A stretch of DNA of 64,000 nucleotides, taken from assembly GCF_050632385.1 (NCBI RefSeq), contig NZ_CP192599.1, positions 3,534,001 to 3,598,000 on the forward strand. Reading direction: 5' to 3'. The translations under genes and the position numbers were made by a program. Positions within the stretch are counted from its first letter, which is position 1. Every line of letters starts with the position of its first letter. Under the pieces are notes generated by a model. It was not told the origin of the DNA. It saw only the letters and a list, made by a program, of their open reading frames with translations, and did no database searches. Source of the DNA: Humitalea sp050632385. GTDB taxonomy: Bacteria > Pseudomonadota > Alphaproteobacteria > Acetobacterales > Acetobacteraceae. Shown in pieces: positions 1 through 8,601 of this stretch.

Positions 1-1
1 A

Positions 2-133
2 CTGACCGCCGCGGTGGCCGATGTGGTGGCCGAGGGCGCGTCGTCGCTGCGGCAGAACCGGCCGCCGCGCCCCCTCGCGGTCGGGCCGGATGGGGTGCTG
101 GCCCCGGTTGCCCAGGTCGCGGTCGCGGATTGA
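2..133 (+). CDS. C-terminal tail of an unidentified protein (cut by window start)
   Basis: The first 43 codons form an open frame that ends in TGA and has the alanine, valine and proline composition of an ordinary GC-rich coding tail. No domain can be recognised in such a short piece. In many alphaproteobacteria the gene just before miaB is a lysophospholipid acyltransferase (plsC type), so that is a guess from context only. A gap of about 210 bases without a convincing gene separates it from miaB. Confidence 0.35.
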   Translation: MTAAVADVVAEGASSLRQNRPPRPLAVGPDGVLAPVAQVAVAD

Positions 134-344
134 GACCCCTGGATGCGTCTCTTTTCTTGACCTCGGGCCATCCGATCCGCTCCCATACCGTTCATGGCAA
201 CGACCCCAACCAGCCGAGTCGCTTGACCCAGCGGCCCACCAACCGCATCTGCCCCAAGGACCGCCCGGACCGGCGGCAGATCGGGGTCAAAATCTTCATG
301 TGTGCTTTTCGCGGCCCGTTTGCTTTTCATGGCGCCACAGGGCG

Positions 345-1730
345 ATGACCGCCCCCACAACCGTGGCGCCCCCGCGGCGTTTGCATGTGCGGACCTGGGG
401 CTGCCAGATGAACGTGTATGACAGCGAACGGATGACGGAGCTTCTGGCCCCGCTCGGCTACGCGCCGGTCGATACGCCCGATGCCGCCGACATGGTGCTG
501 CTCAATACCTGTCACATCCGTGAACGGGCGACGGAGAAGGTGTTTTCCGACCTCGGGCGGCTGCGCGACATCAAGAATGCCCGCGCCGCCGATGGCCAGA
601 AGATGCTGATCGCCGTGGCGGGCTGCGTCGCCCAGGCCGAGGGTGCCGAAATCGCCGCCCGCGCGCCCTGGGTCGACTTGGTCGTGGGGCCGCAATCCTA
701 CCATCGCCTGCCGGAAATGGTGGCCCGTGCGCATCGCGCCGCCGGGGTGCAGATCGACACCGATTTCCCGGCCGAAACCAAGTTCGACACCCTGCCCGAA
801 GCCCGCGGCAAGCAGGGCGCGATCGCCTTCCTGACGGTGCAGGAAGGCTGCGACAAGTTCTGTTCCTTCTGCGTCGTTCCCTATACGCGCGGCGCCGAAG
901 CCTCTCGCCCACCGGCCGCCGTGCTCGCCGAGGCGCGTCGCCTGGTCGCGGCGGGGGCGCGGGAAATCGCGCTGCTGGGGCAGAATGTGAACGCCTATCA
1001 CGGCGATGGCTGGGATCTGGCGCGTCTGCTGCGCGCGCTGGCCGAGATCCCCGGCCTCGCCCGGCTGCGCTACGCGACCAGCCACCCCCGCGATTTCCAG
1101 GGTCCGTCGGGTGAGGCGCTGATCGCGGCCCACGGCGACCTGCCGGCGCTGATGCCCTACCTGCACCTTCCGGTGCAGGCCGGGTCCGACCGCGTGCTGC
1201 GGGCGATGAACCGCGGTCACACGGCCGATGACTTCCGCCGGGTCGTGGACAAGTTGCGGGTGGCGCGGCCGGATATCGCCCTGACGTCGGATTTCATCGT
1301 CGGCCATCCCGGTGAATCCGATGCCGATTTCCAGGCAACGATGCGGCTGGTCGAGGAAACCGGCTTCGCCATGGCCTATTCCTTCACCTATTCCCAGCGC
1401 CCCGGCACCCCCGCCGCCGCCCTGCCCGGCCAGGTGCCGCAGGCAGATCGCGACGCGCGGTTGCAGGCGCTGCAAGCCTTGCTGCGGCGCCAGCAGGATG
1501 CGTTCAACGCCGATTGCGTGGGGCGTGAGGCGGAGGTGCTGGTCATTGGCACCGGCCGCGATCCAGGCCAGCTTTCCGCTCGCTCCCCCTGGCTGCAGGC
1601 GGTGCATTTCCAGGGATCGCCGTCCCTGATCGGTCAGGTCGTGCGTGTCAGGCTGGTCACCGCCCTCACGAACAGCCTGACCGCCACGCTTTGTGCAACA
1701 CTGGAGCAAGAGGAGCTAAGCGCCGCTTGA
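345..1730 (+). CDS. miaB: tRNA-2-methylthio-N6-dimethylallyladenosine synthase MiaB
   Basis: Radical-SAM methylthiotransferase that adds the methylthio group to i6A37 of tRNAs reading codons that start with U. The 461-residue length fits the family. The N-terminal UPF0004 domain has the three auxiliary-cluster cysteines (Cys20 in WGCQMN, Cys56 in NTCHIRE, Cys94 in AGCVAQ). The radical-SAM motif CxxxCxxC is Cys169, Cys173 and Cys176 (GCDKFCSFC), and a TRAM-like RNA-binding region forms the C-terminus. I chose the ATG at 345 because the frame upstream of it has no MiaB similarity and reads through non-coding sequence. It heads the miaB-phoH-ybeY-corC run, and phoH begins inside its stop codon region. 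Confidence 0.95.
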   Translation: MTAPTTVAPPRRLHVRTWGCQMNVYDSERMTELLAPLGYAPVDTPDAADMVLLNTCHIRERATEKVFSDLGRLRDIKNARAADGQKMLIAVAGCVAQAEGAEIAARAPWVDLVVGPQSYHRLPEMVARAHRAAGVQIDTDFPAETKFDTLPEARGKQGAIAFLTVQEGCDKFCSFCVVPYTRGAEASRPPAAVLAEARRLVAAGAREIALLGQNVNAYHGDGWDLARLLRALAEIPGLARLRYATSHPRDFQGPSGEALIAAHGDLPALMPYLHLPVQAGSDRVLRAMNRGHTADDFRRVVDKLRVARPDIALTSDFIVGHPGESDADFQATMRLVEETGFAMAYSFTYSQRPGTPAAALPGQVPQADRDARLQALQALLRRQQDAFNADCVGREAEVLVIGTGRDPGQLSARSPWLQAVHFQGSPSLIGQVVRVRLVTALTNSLTATLCATLEQEELSAA

Positions 1731-2809
1731 GCAACACCGCCCTCATCCGCACGACTGGCCGTTCAGCCATCGGTGCCGCCCCGCCCAACGCAAGGCTGTC
1801 CTCGGAACGCCATGCGACCCTGGAGTTCGCGGATAACGCGCTGCTTCCGCTGCTGGTCGGTGAACACGACCGCCACTTGGCGCGGATCGAGCAGCGATGC
1901 GGGGTCCGAATCGCGGCGCGCGGCAATCGCATCGCGATGAACGGCCCGGCGGCGGGCGTGGACCAGGCGGAGTCGGCGCTCAAGCGGATGTGGCAGCGGC
2001 TGGAACGTGGGCAACCGCTCGGCATGGGCGAAGTGGACGCGGCGCTGGCGCTGGCCGAGGTGGCGGACACCACCCTGCCCCGCTTGCCGATGGGCGACCT
2101 GCCGGCGATCCGCACCCGCAAGGGCGCGATCGAACCGCGCACCCCGGCCCAGGCAGGCTACATCGACCTGCTCGCCCGGCATGAGATGGTGTTTGGCGTC
2201 GGCCCGGCCGGCACCGGCAAGACCTATCTGGCCGTGGCACAGGGCGTGGCACTGCTGCTGGCCCAGAAAGTGGACCGGATCGTGCTGTCGCGGCCTGCGG
2301 TCGAGGCCGGGGAACGCCTCGGCTTCCTGCCCGGCGACATGAAGGAGAAGGTGGACCCCTACCTCCGCCCTCTTTACGACGCACTGCATGACATGCTGCC
2401 CGCCGACCAGGTGGCCCGCCGTATCGCCAGCGGGGAAATCGAGATCGCGCCGCTGGCTTTTATGCGCGGCCGGACCCTGCACCATTCCTACTGCATCCTG
2501 GACGAAGCCCAGAACACCACCGCCGCCCAGATGAAGATGTTCTTGACCCGCATGGGCGAAGGCAGCCGCATGGTGGTCACGGGCGATCCGACCCAGGTCG
2601 ACCTGCCCGCCGGCACCCGCAGTGGGCTGGTCGAGGGGCTTTCGATCCTCGAAGGCGTCGCGGGTATCGGAGTCTGCCGCTTTGCCGAGGGCGATGTGGT
2701 AAGGCATCCGCTGGTCGCGCGCATCGTCGCGGCCTATGCACGCGCGGATGAAGCCGCCGGCGGCGATGGGCGCCGCCGCACAAAGGAACGTGATGGAACC
2801 GGGAAGTAG
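1727..2809 (+). CDS. phoH: PhoH family ATPase (PhoL/YbeZ type)
   Basis: Cytoplasmic P-loop ATPase of the PhoH family, linked in bacteria to RNA metabolism and ribosome maturation together with YbeY. Walker A (GPAGTGKT) lies at about residues 159-166 and Walker B at ILDEAQN; the length of 360 residues is normal. The likely start is a TTG at 1727 overlapping the miaB stop (TTGA), with AGGAG at 1711-1715 eleven bases upstream. A further in-frame TTG at 1691 would lie inside miaB and is less likely. The overlap implies translational coupling with miaB, and ybeY starts before this gene ends. Confidence 0.92.
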   Translation: MSNTALIRTTGRSAIGAAPPNARLSSERHATLEFADNALLPLLVGEHDRHLARIEQRCGVRIAARGNRIAMNGPAAGVDQAESALKRMWQRLERGQPLGMGEVDAALALAEVADTTLPRLPMGDLPAIRTRKGAIEPRTPAQAGYIDLLARHEMVFGVGPAGTGKTYLAVAQGVALLLAQKVDRIVLSRPAVEAGERLGFLPGDMKEKVDPYLRPLYDALHDMLPADQVARRIASGEIEIAPLAFMRGRTLHHSYCILDEAQNTTAAQMKMFLTRMGEGSRMVVTGDPTQVDLPAGTRSGLVEGLSILEGVAGIGVCRFAEGDVVRHPLVARIVAAYARADEAAGGDGRRRTKERDGTGK

Positions 2810-3290
2810 ACTGCCCGGCGAGGGAAACCACCTCGCCGGGCCATTGGAAATCGAGGTGCTGCTGGAGACCGCCGGTTGGCGTGGCGCCGTGCAGCACCCC
2901 GAGCGCATCGTGCGGGACGCAGCGACAGCGGCCATGGCAGAGGCCGGGATGACCGGCCTCGTGTCCGTGCTGCTGGCCGACGACCACGCGCTGAAACGGC
3001 TGAACAGCGATCACCGCGGGAAGGTCAAACCGACCAACGTGCTGTCATTCCCGGCCGGTGTGCCGGGGATGCTGGGCGATGTGGCGGTCGGGCTCGGCAC
3101 CGTGCGGCGCGAAGCGCGTGCGGCAAAACGCCGCGTCGCCGATCATCTGGCGCATCTGGTCGCCCATGGTGTGCTGCATCTGGCGGGCCACGACCACATC
3201 CACGCCGGCGAGGCGCGACGGATGGAGCAGGCGGAGGCCCGCGTGATGCGCCGCCTCGGCCGGCCGAACCCGTGGCGGGGCGTGTCATGA
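2793..3290 (+). CDS. ybeY: endoribonuclease YbeY (rRNA maturation factor)
   Basis: Zinc-dependent endoribonuclease needed for 16S rRNA 3'-end maturation and ribosome quality control. The signature HGVLHLAGHDH supplies the three metal-binding histidines, His125, His129 and His135. At 165 residues it has the family length. I chose the ATG at 2793 because AAGGA lies five bases upstream; a GTG immediately before it is also possible. The gene overlaps the end of phoH by 17 bases and its stop overlaps the start of corC, so the group looks like one transcript. Confidence 0.92.
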   Translation: MEPGSRLPGEGNHLAGPLEIEVLLETAGWRGAVQHPERIVRDAATAAMAEAGMTGLVSVLLADDHALKRLNSDHRGKVKPTNVLSFPAGVPGMLGDVAVGLGTVRREARAAKRRVADHLAHLVAHGVLHLAGHDHIHAGEARRMEQAEARVMRRLGRPNPWRGVS

Positions 3291-4174
3291 GCGGGATGGA
3301 GAATGACCCCCGCCACGTCTTCCTGCGCCGGCTGACCGGGCTGATGGCACGGCGGCCCAAGGAAAGCGTGCGCGACCGGGTGGAAGCCCTGGTCGAATCG
3401 CAGGAAGTCCCCGGCCAGGAAGGCGAAGGCCCCGCGCTGGACGCGGCCGAACGCGCCCTGCTGACCAATGTGCTGAAACTGCGCGGCACCACGGCCTATG
3501 ACGTCATGGTCCCGCGCGCGGACATCATCGCCATCCAGGAAGACGTGACCCTGGAACAGGCGATCCGCCAGATCCAGCGCGAGGGTCATTCGCGCCTGCC
3601 CGTCTACAAGCAAAGCCTGGATGACATCCTTGGCATGGTCCACATAAAGGACGTCTTTGCGGCGGTCGGGCGCGATGTCCCCTTCAGCCTGGCGGCGATC
3701 CTGCGGCAGCCCTTGCTGGTGGTGCCATCCGTCCCGGTGCTGGACCTGCTGTTGCAGATGCGTCAGGCCCGGATGCACCTGGCCCTGGTCGTCGATGAAT
3801 ACGGTGGCATCGATGGGTTGGTGACCATCGAGGACCTGGTCGAAACCATCGTCGGCGACATCGCCGACGAACACGACGAGGACGAGGCCCCCCAGGCCAT
3901 CGAACGCCCGGACGGCACGCTGGACCTGGACGCCCGCATGCCCGTCGAAGCCTTCGAGGCCCGGATGGGCGTGGTGCTGACCGATGAGGAACGCCACGCC
4001 GACATCGACACCGTGGGCGGGCTGGTCCTGACCCTGGCGGGCCGTGTGCCGGCGCGGGGCGAATTGGTCAGCCATGCCTCGGGGCTGGAGTTCCGGGTGC
4101 TGGAGGCGGATGCGCGTCGCATCCGCCGACTGCGGGTCAAACGGCCAGGGGCGAAGGCCCAAGCAGCGGAGTAG
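3287..4174 (+). CDS. corC: hemolysin-family/CorC protein with CBS domains
   Basis: HlyC/CorC family protein: two CBS domains (roughly residues 70-190, including MVPRADI and VDEYGGIDGLVT) followed by a C-terminal CorC_HlyC (transporter-associated) domain. It has no DUF21 membrane part, so it is the short soluble form of 295 residues that is typical next to ybeY. Family members have been linked to magnesium/cobalt handling, but the exact role is uncertain. Its ATG overlaps the ybeY stop (ATGA). Normally lnt follows directly; here a convergent D-aminoacylase overlaps its 3' end by 38 bases. Confidence 0.9.
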   Translation: MSGMENDPRHVFLRRLTGLMARRPKESVRDRVEALVESQEVPGQEGEGPALDAAERALLTNVLKLRGTTAYDVMVPRADIIAIQEDVTLEQAIRQIQREGHSRLPVYKQSLDDILGMVHIKDVFAAVGRDVPFSLAAILRQPLLVVPSVPVLDLLLQMRQARMHLALVVDEYGGIDGLVTIEDLVETIVGDIADEHDEDEAPQAIERPDGTLDLDARMPVEAFEARMGVVLTDEERHADIDTVGGLVLTLAGRVPARGELVSHASGLEFRVLEADARRIRRLRVKRPGAKAQAAE

Positions 4175-5621
4175 CGTCCCGCCGCAGCAACCGTCCGGCC
4201 GGGGTGTCGCTCGCCCCGCCGGCGTGGGTATAGACCGAGGCGCCGTTCACCCAGGTCTCGACAATGCCATCCGCCACCTGGCGCGGTTCGGTGAAGGTCG
4301 CGCGATCGGCGACCGTCGCCGCGTCGAACAGCACCAGGTCGGCAAACGCACCCTCACGCAGCACGCCACGATCGGCGATGCCGAAGATAGATGCCGTGCG
4401 TCCGGTCATCTTATGGACGGCGGTTTCCAGGTCGAAGAGCCCGAGGTCGCGGCTGTAGCGGCCAAGGACACGCGGAAACGTGCCCCAGAGGCGCGGATGC
4501 GGGTGCTTGGCCAGCGGGCCGCCATCGCTGCCGATCATCGACAGGGGATGCGCCATGATCCGGCGCACATCTTCCTCTCCCATGTTGTGGAACACGCCGC
4601 CCGCTGGCATCAGCCGCGCCGCCGCATCCTCCAGCGAGACGCCCCATTCCGTGGCGATATCCGCCAGCGCCCGCCCGGCCATTTCGGGATGCGGGACCGA
4701 TGTCGTGACGGTGACCGCCACATCCGGCCGCGGCTTGCGCGCACCGAGCGAGGTGGAGGAGGCCGTATAGGGATACATGTCGAAGGCGACGGGATACTGC
4801 GCCGCATGCCGTTCGATCAGCGGCAGAGTTTCCACGGATCGGCCGTGATTTTCGGGCTGCGCGCATTTGTGGTGGCTGATGATGATGGGCGCGCCGACGG
4901 CGGCGCCGATCTTCAAGGTCTCCTCGATACTATCCAGCACATGATCCGCTTCGTCGCGCATGTGGGTGACGTAGAGTCCGCCCGTGCCGCGCAGCGCCTC
5001 GGCCACCGCGATCACCTCATCGGTCGGCGCGTGCTTGCTGGGCGGGTAGAAGAGCCCGGTGGACAGGCCGACCGCGCCCTCGGCCAGGGCCTGGGCGAGT
5101 TGCTTGCGCATCGCCTCGGCCTCGCGGTCGGTCGCGGGGCGATCGAGGTCACGCCCCATGGCGCCGATGCGCAGCGACATGTGCCCGATCAGCGCCAGCG
5201 TATTCACCGCCGAAGGATTGGCCCGCAGCCGGTCGGCATAGGCGGCGAAACTGTCAAAGATCCACCATTCCGGCGCGCAGACGCCGTCGAGCGGCGGCGG
5301 CGGACGGGTGGCCATCGTCACCGGCGACAGGCTGATGCCGCAATTGCCGACCACCACGGTGGTGACGCCCTGCGACGTCTTGCACAGCATGCAGGCCGGG
5401 CCGCAGAGCACCACCTGGTCGTCATGCGTGTGCGCGTCGATGAAGCCGGGTGCGACGACGCGGCCCTCGGCCATCACCTCGCGATCGGCGGCCATGGCGG
5501 ACAGGTCGCCGATGGCTGCGATGCGGTCGCCCTTCACCCCGATGTCGCCCCGCCGGCGCGGCGCGCCGGTGCCGTCGATCAGGGTCGCGTCGCGGATGAT
5601 CAGGTCGCAGCGCAGGGTCAT
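4137..5621 (-). CDS. N-acyl-D-amino-acid deacylase (D-aminoacylase) family amidohydrolase
   Basis: Metal-dependent amidohydrolase that by homology splits N-acyl-D-amino acids into the D-amino acid and a fatty or acetic acid. The 494-residue length fits the family. Visible markers are the metal site GFIDAHTHDD near residue 60, the NCGIS segment with the family cysteine, GLSTGLFYPP, and the ISHHK histidine motif. The ATG at 5621 has AAGGA seven bases upstream; the open frame further upstream shows no similarity. The gene is divergent from a peptide-type ABC binding protein across a 115-base gap, which suggests that the protein delivers acyl-D-amino compounds or D-peptides. Exact substrate preference cannot be read from sequence. 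Confidence 0.85.
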   Translation of the reverse strand: MTLRCDLIIRDATLIDGTGAPRRRGDIGVKGDRIAAIGDLSAMAADREVMAEGRVVAPGFIDAHTHDDQVVLCGPACMLCKTSQGVTTVVVGNCGISLSPVTMATRPPPPLDGVCAPEWWIFDSFAAYADRLRANPSAVNTLALIGHMSLRIGAMGRDLDRPATDREAEAMRKQLAQALAEGAVGLSTGLFYPPSKHAPTDEVIAVAEALRGTGGLYVTHMRDEADHVLDSIEETLKIGAAVGAPIIISHHKCAQPENHGRSVETLPLIERHAAQYPVAFDMYPYTASSTSLGARKPRPDVAVTVTTSVPHPEMAGRALADIATEWGVSLEDAAARLMPAGGVFHNMGEEDVRRIMAHPLSMIGSDGGPLAKHPHPRLWGTFPRVLGRYSRDLGLFDLETAVHKMTGRTASIFGIADRGVLREGAFADLVLFDAATVADRATFTEPRQVADGIVETWVNGASVYTHAGGASDTPAGRLLRRDATPLLGPSPLAV

Positions 5622-5736
5622 CGGGCAGTCCTTCCGGGATCGGTGGCGTGCAGCATGCGGCCCACGCATGATTGCGCCAAGGCGGCACCGGGCTTGCATG
5701 ATCCTGGCGCGTAACGTCACCCAGGGAGCCGAGCCG

Positions 5737-7320
5737 ATGCCAAGCCGCCGCCAAATTCTTGGAGTAACCGGGGCATTGCTCGGCGCCCCGCGCCTGGCCG
5801 GCGCGCAGAACGCCGCCAGCCGCACCCTGCGCTTCGTGCCCCAGGCCGACCTGACCGTGCTGGACCCGGTCTTCAACACCGCGACCGTCACGCTCGCGCA
5901 TGGCTTCATGGTCTTCGACACGCTGTACGGGCTGGACGCCGACTACAATGTCCAGCCGCAGATGGTCGAAGGCCATGTGGTGGAGGATGACGGCCGGACC
6001 TGGACCCTGACCTTGCGGGAGGGTCTGCGCTTCCACGATGGCGAACCCGTGCGCGGGCGGGACTGCGTCGCCAGCATCCGCCGCTGGGGTGCCAGGGACA
6101 TGTTCGGCGCGGAACTGATCGCGGCCATCGACGAACTCTCCGCGCCCACCGACCGGACCATCCGTTTCCGCCTCAAGCGGCCGTTTCCGCTGCTGCCGCG
6201 TGCGCTCGGCAAGGTCACCGCCGCGATGCCGGCGATGATGCCCGAACGTTTGGCCAATACCGACCCGTCGCGCGCGGTGACGGAGATGACCGGCAGCGGC
6301 CCCTTCCGCTTCAACACCGCCGAACGTGTGTCAGGCGTGCGCGTCGTCTACGATCGCTTCGATGGTTATGTGCCGCGCCAAGGCGGCACCGCCAGCCGTT
6401 CGGCAGGGCCGAAGATCGCCCATCTGGACCGCATCGAGTGGCACATCCTGCCCGACCCCGCGACCGCCGCGGCCGCCTTGCAGCAGAACGAGGTGGATTG
6501 GCTGGAATACGCGCCCAACGACCTTTTGCCGCTGCTGCGCCGCGCCAGGAACGTGACAGTGAAGGTCACCGAAGACAGCAGCATCAGCGTGCTGCGCTTC
6601 AACCACCTGACCCCGCCCTTCAACAACCCGGCGATCCGCCGCGCCATGCTGGGTGCGCTGGACCAGAGCCAGTTCATGACCGCCGCCTTCAGCGAGGACC
6701 GCAGCCTGTGGCGCACCGATGTCGGTGCCTTCCTGCCGAACACACCGATGGCCAATGATGCGGGCATCGATGTGCTGCGCGGCCCGCGCGACATGGACCG
6801 GGTGAAGCGCGACCTCGCCGCCGCCGGCTACAAGGGTGAGAAGGTGCTGGTGTTGCAGCCGATGGACCTCGCCTTCCTCAAGGCCATGAGCGAGGTGGCG
6901 GTGGACATGTTCCGCCAGGCCGGCATGAACGCCGAAGCCTTCGCCGCCGACTGGGGCACCATCGTGCAGCGCCGCGCATCGCGCGAACCGCCGGATCGCG
7001 GCGGCTGGAACGCCTTCATCAGCGGCTTCAGCGCGGCGGGGCTGTTGGATCCGGTGGCCAACCTCGGCCTGCGGGCGAATGGCGATCGCGCCTGGTTCGG
7101 CTGGCCGAACAGCCCGGCGCTGGAACAGTCACGGCAGGATTGGATGGCGGCCCCGGACACGGCGGCGCAGCAGGCGGTGGCGCGGCAGATCCAGACGCAG
7201 TTCTGGCAGGACCTGCCCTATCTGCCGCTGGGCGAGTATTTCCGGGTGATCGCGCACCAGCGGAACCTGGTGGATATCCCGGTGGGCCTGTCCACCTTTA
7301 CGGGCGTGCGGCGGGTTTAG
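5737..7320 (+). CDS. ABC transporter substrate-binding protein, family 5 (peptide/nickel type)
   Basis: Periplasmic binding protein of the DppA/OppA/NikA family, 527 residues. The N-terminus SRRQILGVTGALLG, ending near AGAQ, looks like a Tat-type export signal. The mature protein has the family hallmarks: an early LDPVF segment, DDGRTWTLTLREGLRFHDGEPV, and the C-terminal hinge region. Start ATG at 5737 has GGGAG eight bases upstream. No permease or ATPase genes are adjacent, so it is an orphan that must share a transporter encoded elsewhere. It is divergent from the D-aminoacylase, suggesting a D-peptide or acyl-amino acid ligand, which is inference. Its last four bases overlap the convergent hupE gene. 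Confidence 0.85.
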   Translation: MPSRRQILGVTGALLGAPRLAGAQNAASRTLRFVPQADLTVLDPVFNTATVTLAHGFMVFDTLYGLDADYNVQPQMVEGHVVEDDGRTWTLTLREGLRFHDGEPVRGRDCVASIRRWGARDMFGAELIAAIDELSAPTDRTIRFRLKRPFPLLPRALGKVTAAMPAMMPERLANTDPSRAVTEMTGSGPFRFNTAERVSGVRVVYDRFDGYVPRQGGTASRSAGPKIAHLDRIEWHILPDPATAAAALQQNEVDWLEYAPNDLLPLLRRARNVTVKVTEDSSISVLRFNHLTPPFNNPAIRRAMLGALDQSQFMTAAFSEDRSLWRTDVGAFLPNTPMANDAGIDVLRGPRDMDRVKRDLAAAGYKGEKVLVLQPMDLAFLKAMSEVAVDMFRQAGMNAEAFAADWGTIVQRRASREPPDRGGWNAFISGFSAAGLLDPVANLGLRANGDRAWFGWPNSPALEQSRQDWMAAPDTAAQQAVARQIQTQFWQDLPYLPLGEYFRVIAHQRNLVDIPVGLSTFTGVRRV

Positions 7321-7913
7321 GCCGCCAGAGCCATCACCCCGACCACGGCCGCGGCCAGCCCCGCCACGCGCGGCAGCGGGCCAGCCGCAATCCGGGGCTG
7401 CTGGCGCAGCAGCAGCATGACCCCGCCCATCACCGCCGCCTGCACGATGCCCAGGCCCAGGAGATAGGCGCCGACCGGGGTCGCCTCGGCCCCCAGCACC
7501 GCCTCGGCAAAGGCCTGGCCATGGGCGATGCCGCCCAGAAGCACCAGGGCGGCCCAGGCCCCGCGCGGAACACTCCGCCCAACCAGCAGCAACCCGCCCA
7601 CGGCGATCACGCTGACCGCCACCAGCATCTCCGCCCCCGGCAATGCCAGCCCGGCCCAGGCACTGGCGACGCCCAGGATGGAGGCGCCGACGAACAGCAA
7701 GGGCAGCCCGAACCCCCAGCCCGCGAGCCCGGCGACGAAGCCAAAGGCCAGCAGGAACGCCAGGTGGTCCAGGCCGATCACCGGATGCGCCAAGCCCGAC
7801 AGCAGCCCGTGCCAGAAGGTGCTCGGCGTGGCGCCGCCCATCGGGTGGTGCGCCGCGGCGGGGCCGGGCAGCAAGGGCAGGATGGCGAGGGCGGGAAGGA
7901 TCAATCGGCGCAT
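7317..7913 (-). CDS. HupE/UreJ family membrane protein (probable nickel/cobalt permease)
   Basis: Small polytopic inner-membrane protein of 198 residues with an N-terminal signal sequence and about six to seven hydrophobic segments. The family motif, HP followed by GxDH (AHPVIGLDHLAFLL), is present after a histidine-containing mature N-terminus (AAAHHPMGG). HupE/UreJ proteins are associated with uptake of nickel or cobalt for hydrogenase or urease. No such enzyme genes lie nearby, so the metal is unknown. I looked upstream for a cobalamin-type riboswitch and did not see one. It is divergent from the GbsR-type regulator gene. Confidence 0.8.
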   Translation of the reverse strand: MRRLILPALAILPLLPGPAAAHHPMGGATPSTFWHGLLSGLAHPVIGLDHLAFLLAFGFVAGLAGWGFGLPLLFVGASILGVASAWAGLALPGAEMLVAVSVIAVGGLLLVGRSVPRGAWAALVLLGGIAHGQAFAEAVLGAEATPVGAYLLGLGIVQAAVMGGVMLLLRQQPRIAAGPLPRVAGLAAAVVGVMALAA

Positions 7914-7988
7914 GCGGGTTCTCCTGGCCGGCGACCCTGCCTGTCGGGCGGCGGGCGGGCAAGGGAGGCACCGTCGGTCACGTCTTGC

Positions 7989-8008
7989 ATTTCAGAAATT
8001 ACTGAAAT
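7989..8008. promoter_or_regulatory. 20-bp inverted repeat, probable operator of the GbsR-type regulator
   Basis: Perfect 7-bp arms ATTTCAG (7989-7995) and CTGAAAT (8002-8008) are separated by six AT-rich bases, just 12 bases before the regulator start codon. A TTGCAT at 7985 with TATCTG 17 bases later overlaps the palindrome, so a bound dimer would block transcription. This predicts autoregulation and, by read-through, control of cydAB. Confidence 0.6.
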
Positions 8009-8020
8009 ATCTGTCAGCCC

Positions 8021-8596
8021 ATGGACCTCCCTCCCCTCATCCAGGCCTTCGTGCTGCATTTTGGCGAGATGGGGTCGCGCTGGGGCATCAACCGCACGGT
8101 CGGGCAGATCTACGCGCTGCTCTATGCAGCCGACCGGCCGCTGAACGCCGAGGAGATCACCCAGCGGCTTGGTGTCTCGCGCTCCAACGTCTCGATGGGC
8201 TTGCGGGAATTGGACACCTGGCGGCTGGTGAAGCTGAAGCACCTGCCGGATGACCGGCGCGACTATTTTACGGCCCTGGAAGACCCCTGGACCATCGTCC
8301 GCACCCTGGCCGAGGAACGCCGCAAGCGAGAGGTGGACCCGACCCTGTCCGTCCTGCGCGACCTGCTGATGCAGACGCCCGCGTCGGAGGAGGAACAGCA
8401 TGCCCAGGCCCGCCTGCGCGACCTGACCGCCACCATCGAATTGCTGACCGGATGGGCCGACGAAGTGCAGCGCCTGCCGGATGAGCGGTTGATCCAATTG
8501 CTCAAACTCGGTTCGGGTGTGGTTAAGTTGCTTGATGCCAAGGATCGCCTGCCTGCCATGCTTGGCGGCAAGTCCCGCGCGAGAAAGAAGGAGTAG
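8021..8596 (+). CDS. GbsR/MarR-type transcriptional regulator upstream of cydAB
   Basis: Winged-helix regulator of 191 residues. The N-terminal half resembles GbsR/MarR-type proteins, with the HTH around residues 40-90 (EEITQRLGVSRSNVSMGLREL) and the wing HLPDDRRDYFTAL. The C-terminal half is helical, with charged segments. No Shine-Dalgarno sequence precedes the ATG at 8021, and the predicted -10 element lies only a few bases upstream, so the transcript may be leaderless. Its end is five bases from the cydA GTG, so it most likely controls the quinol oxidase genes. The inducing signal is not evident. Confidence 0.8.
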   Translation: MDLPPLIQAFVLHFGEMGSRWGINRTVGQIYALLYAADRPLNAEEITQRLGVSRSNVSMGLRELDTWRLVKLKHLPDDRRDYFTALEDPWTIVRTLAEERRKREVDPTLSVLRDLLMQTPASEEEQHAQARLRDLTATIELLTGWADEVQRLPDERLIQLLKLGSGVVKLLDAKDRLPAMLGGKSRARKKE

Positions 8597-8601
8597 CCGT
8601 C

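Noticed and set aside
327..1709. Long open frame antisense to miaB, and many similar frames opposite other genes
   Set aside because: GC-rich codon use leaves antisense frames open. Their translations are rich in Arg, His and Gln, and match no family, while the sense frames have full domain signatures.
7914..7988. Possible metal or cobalamin riboswitch upstream of hupE
   Set aside because: None of the conserved B12-box-like or other riboswitch core sequences is visible in this short gap.
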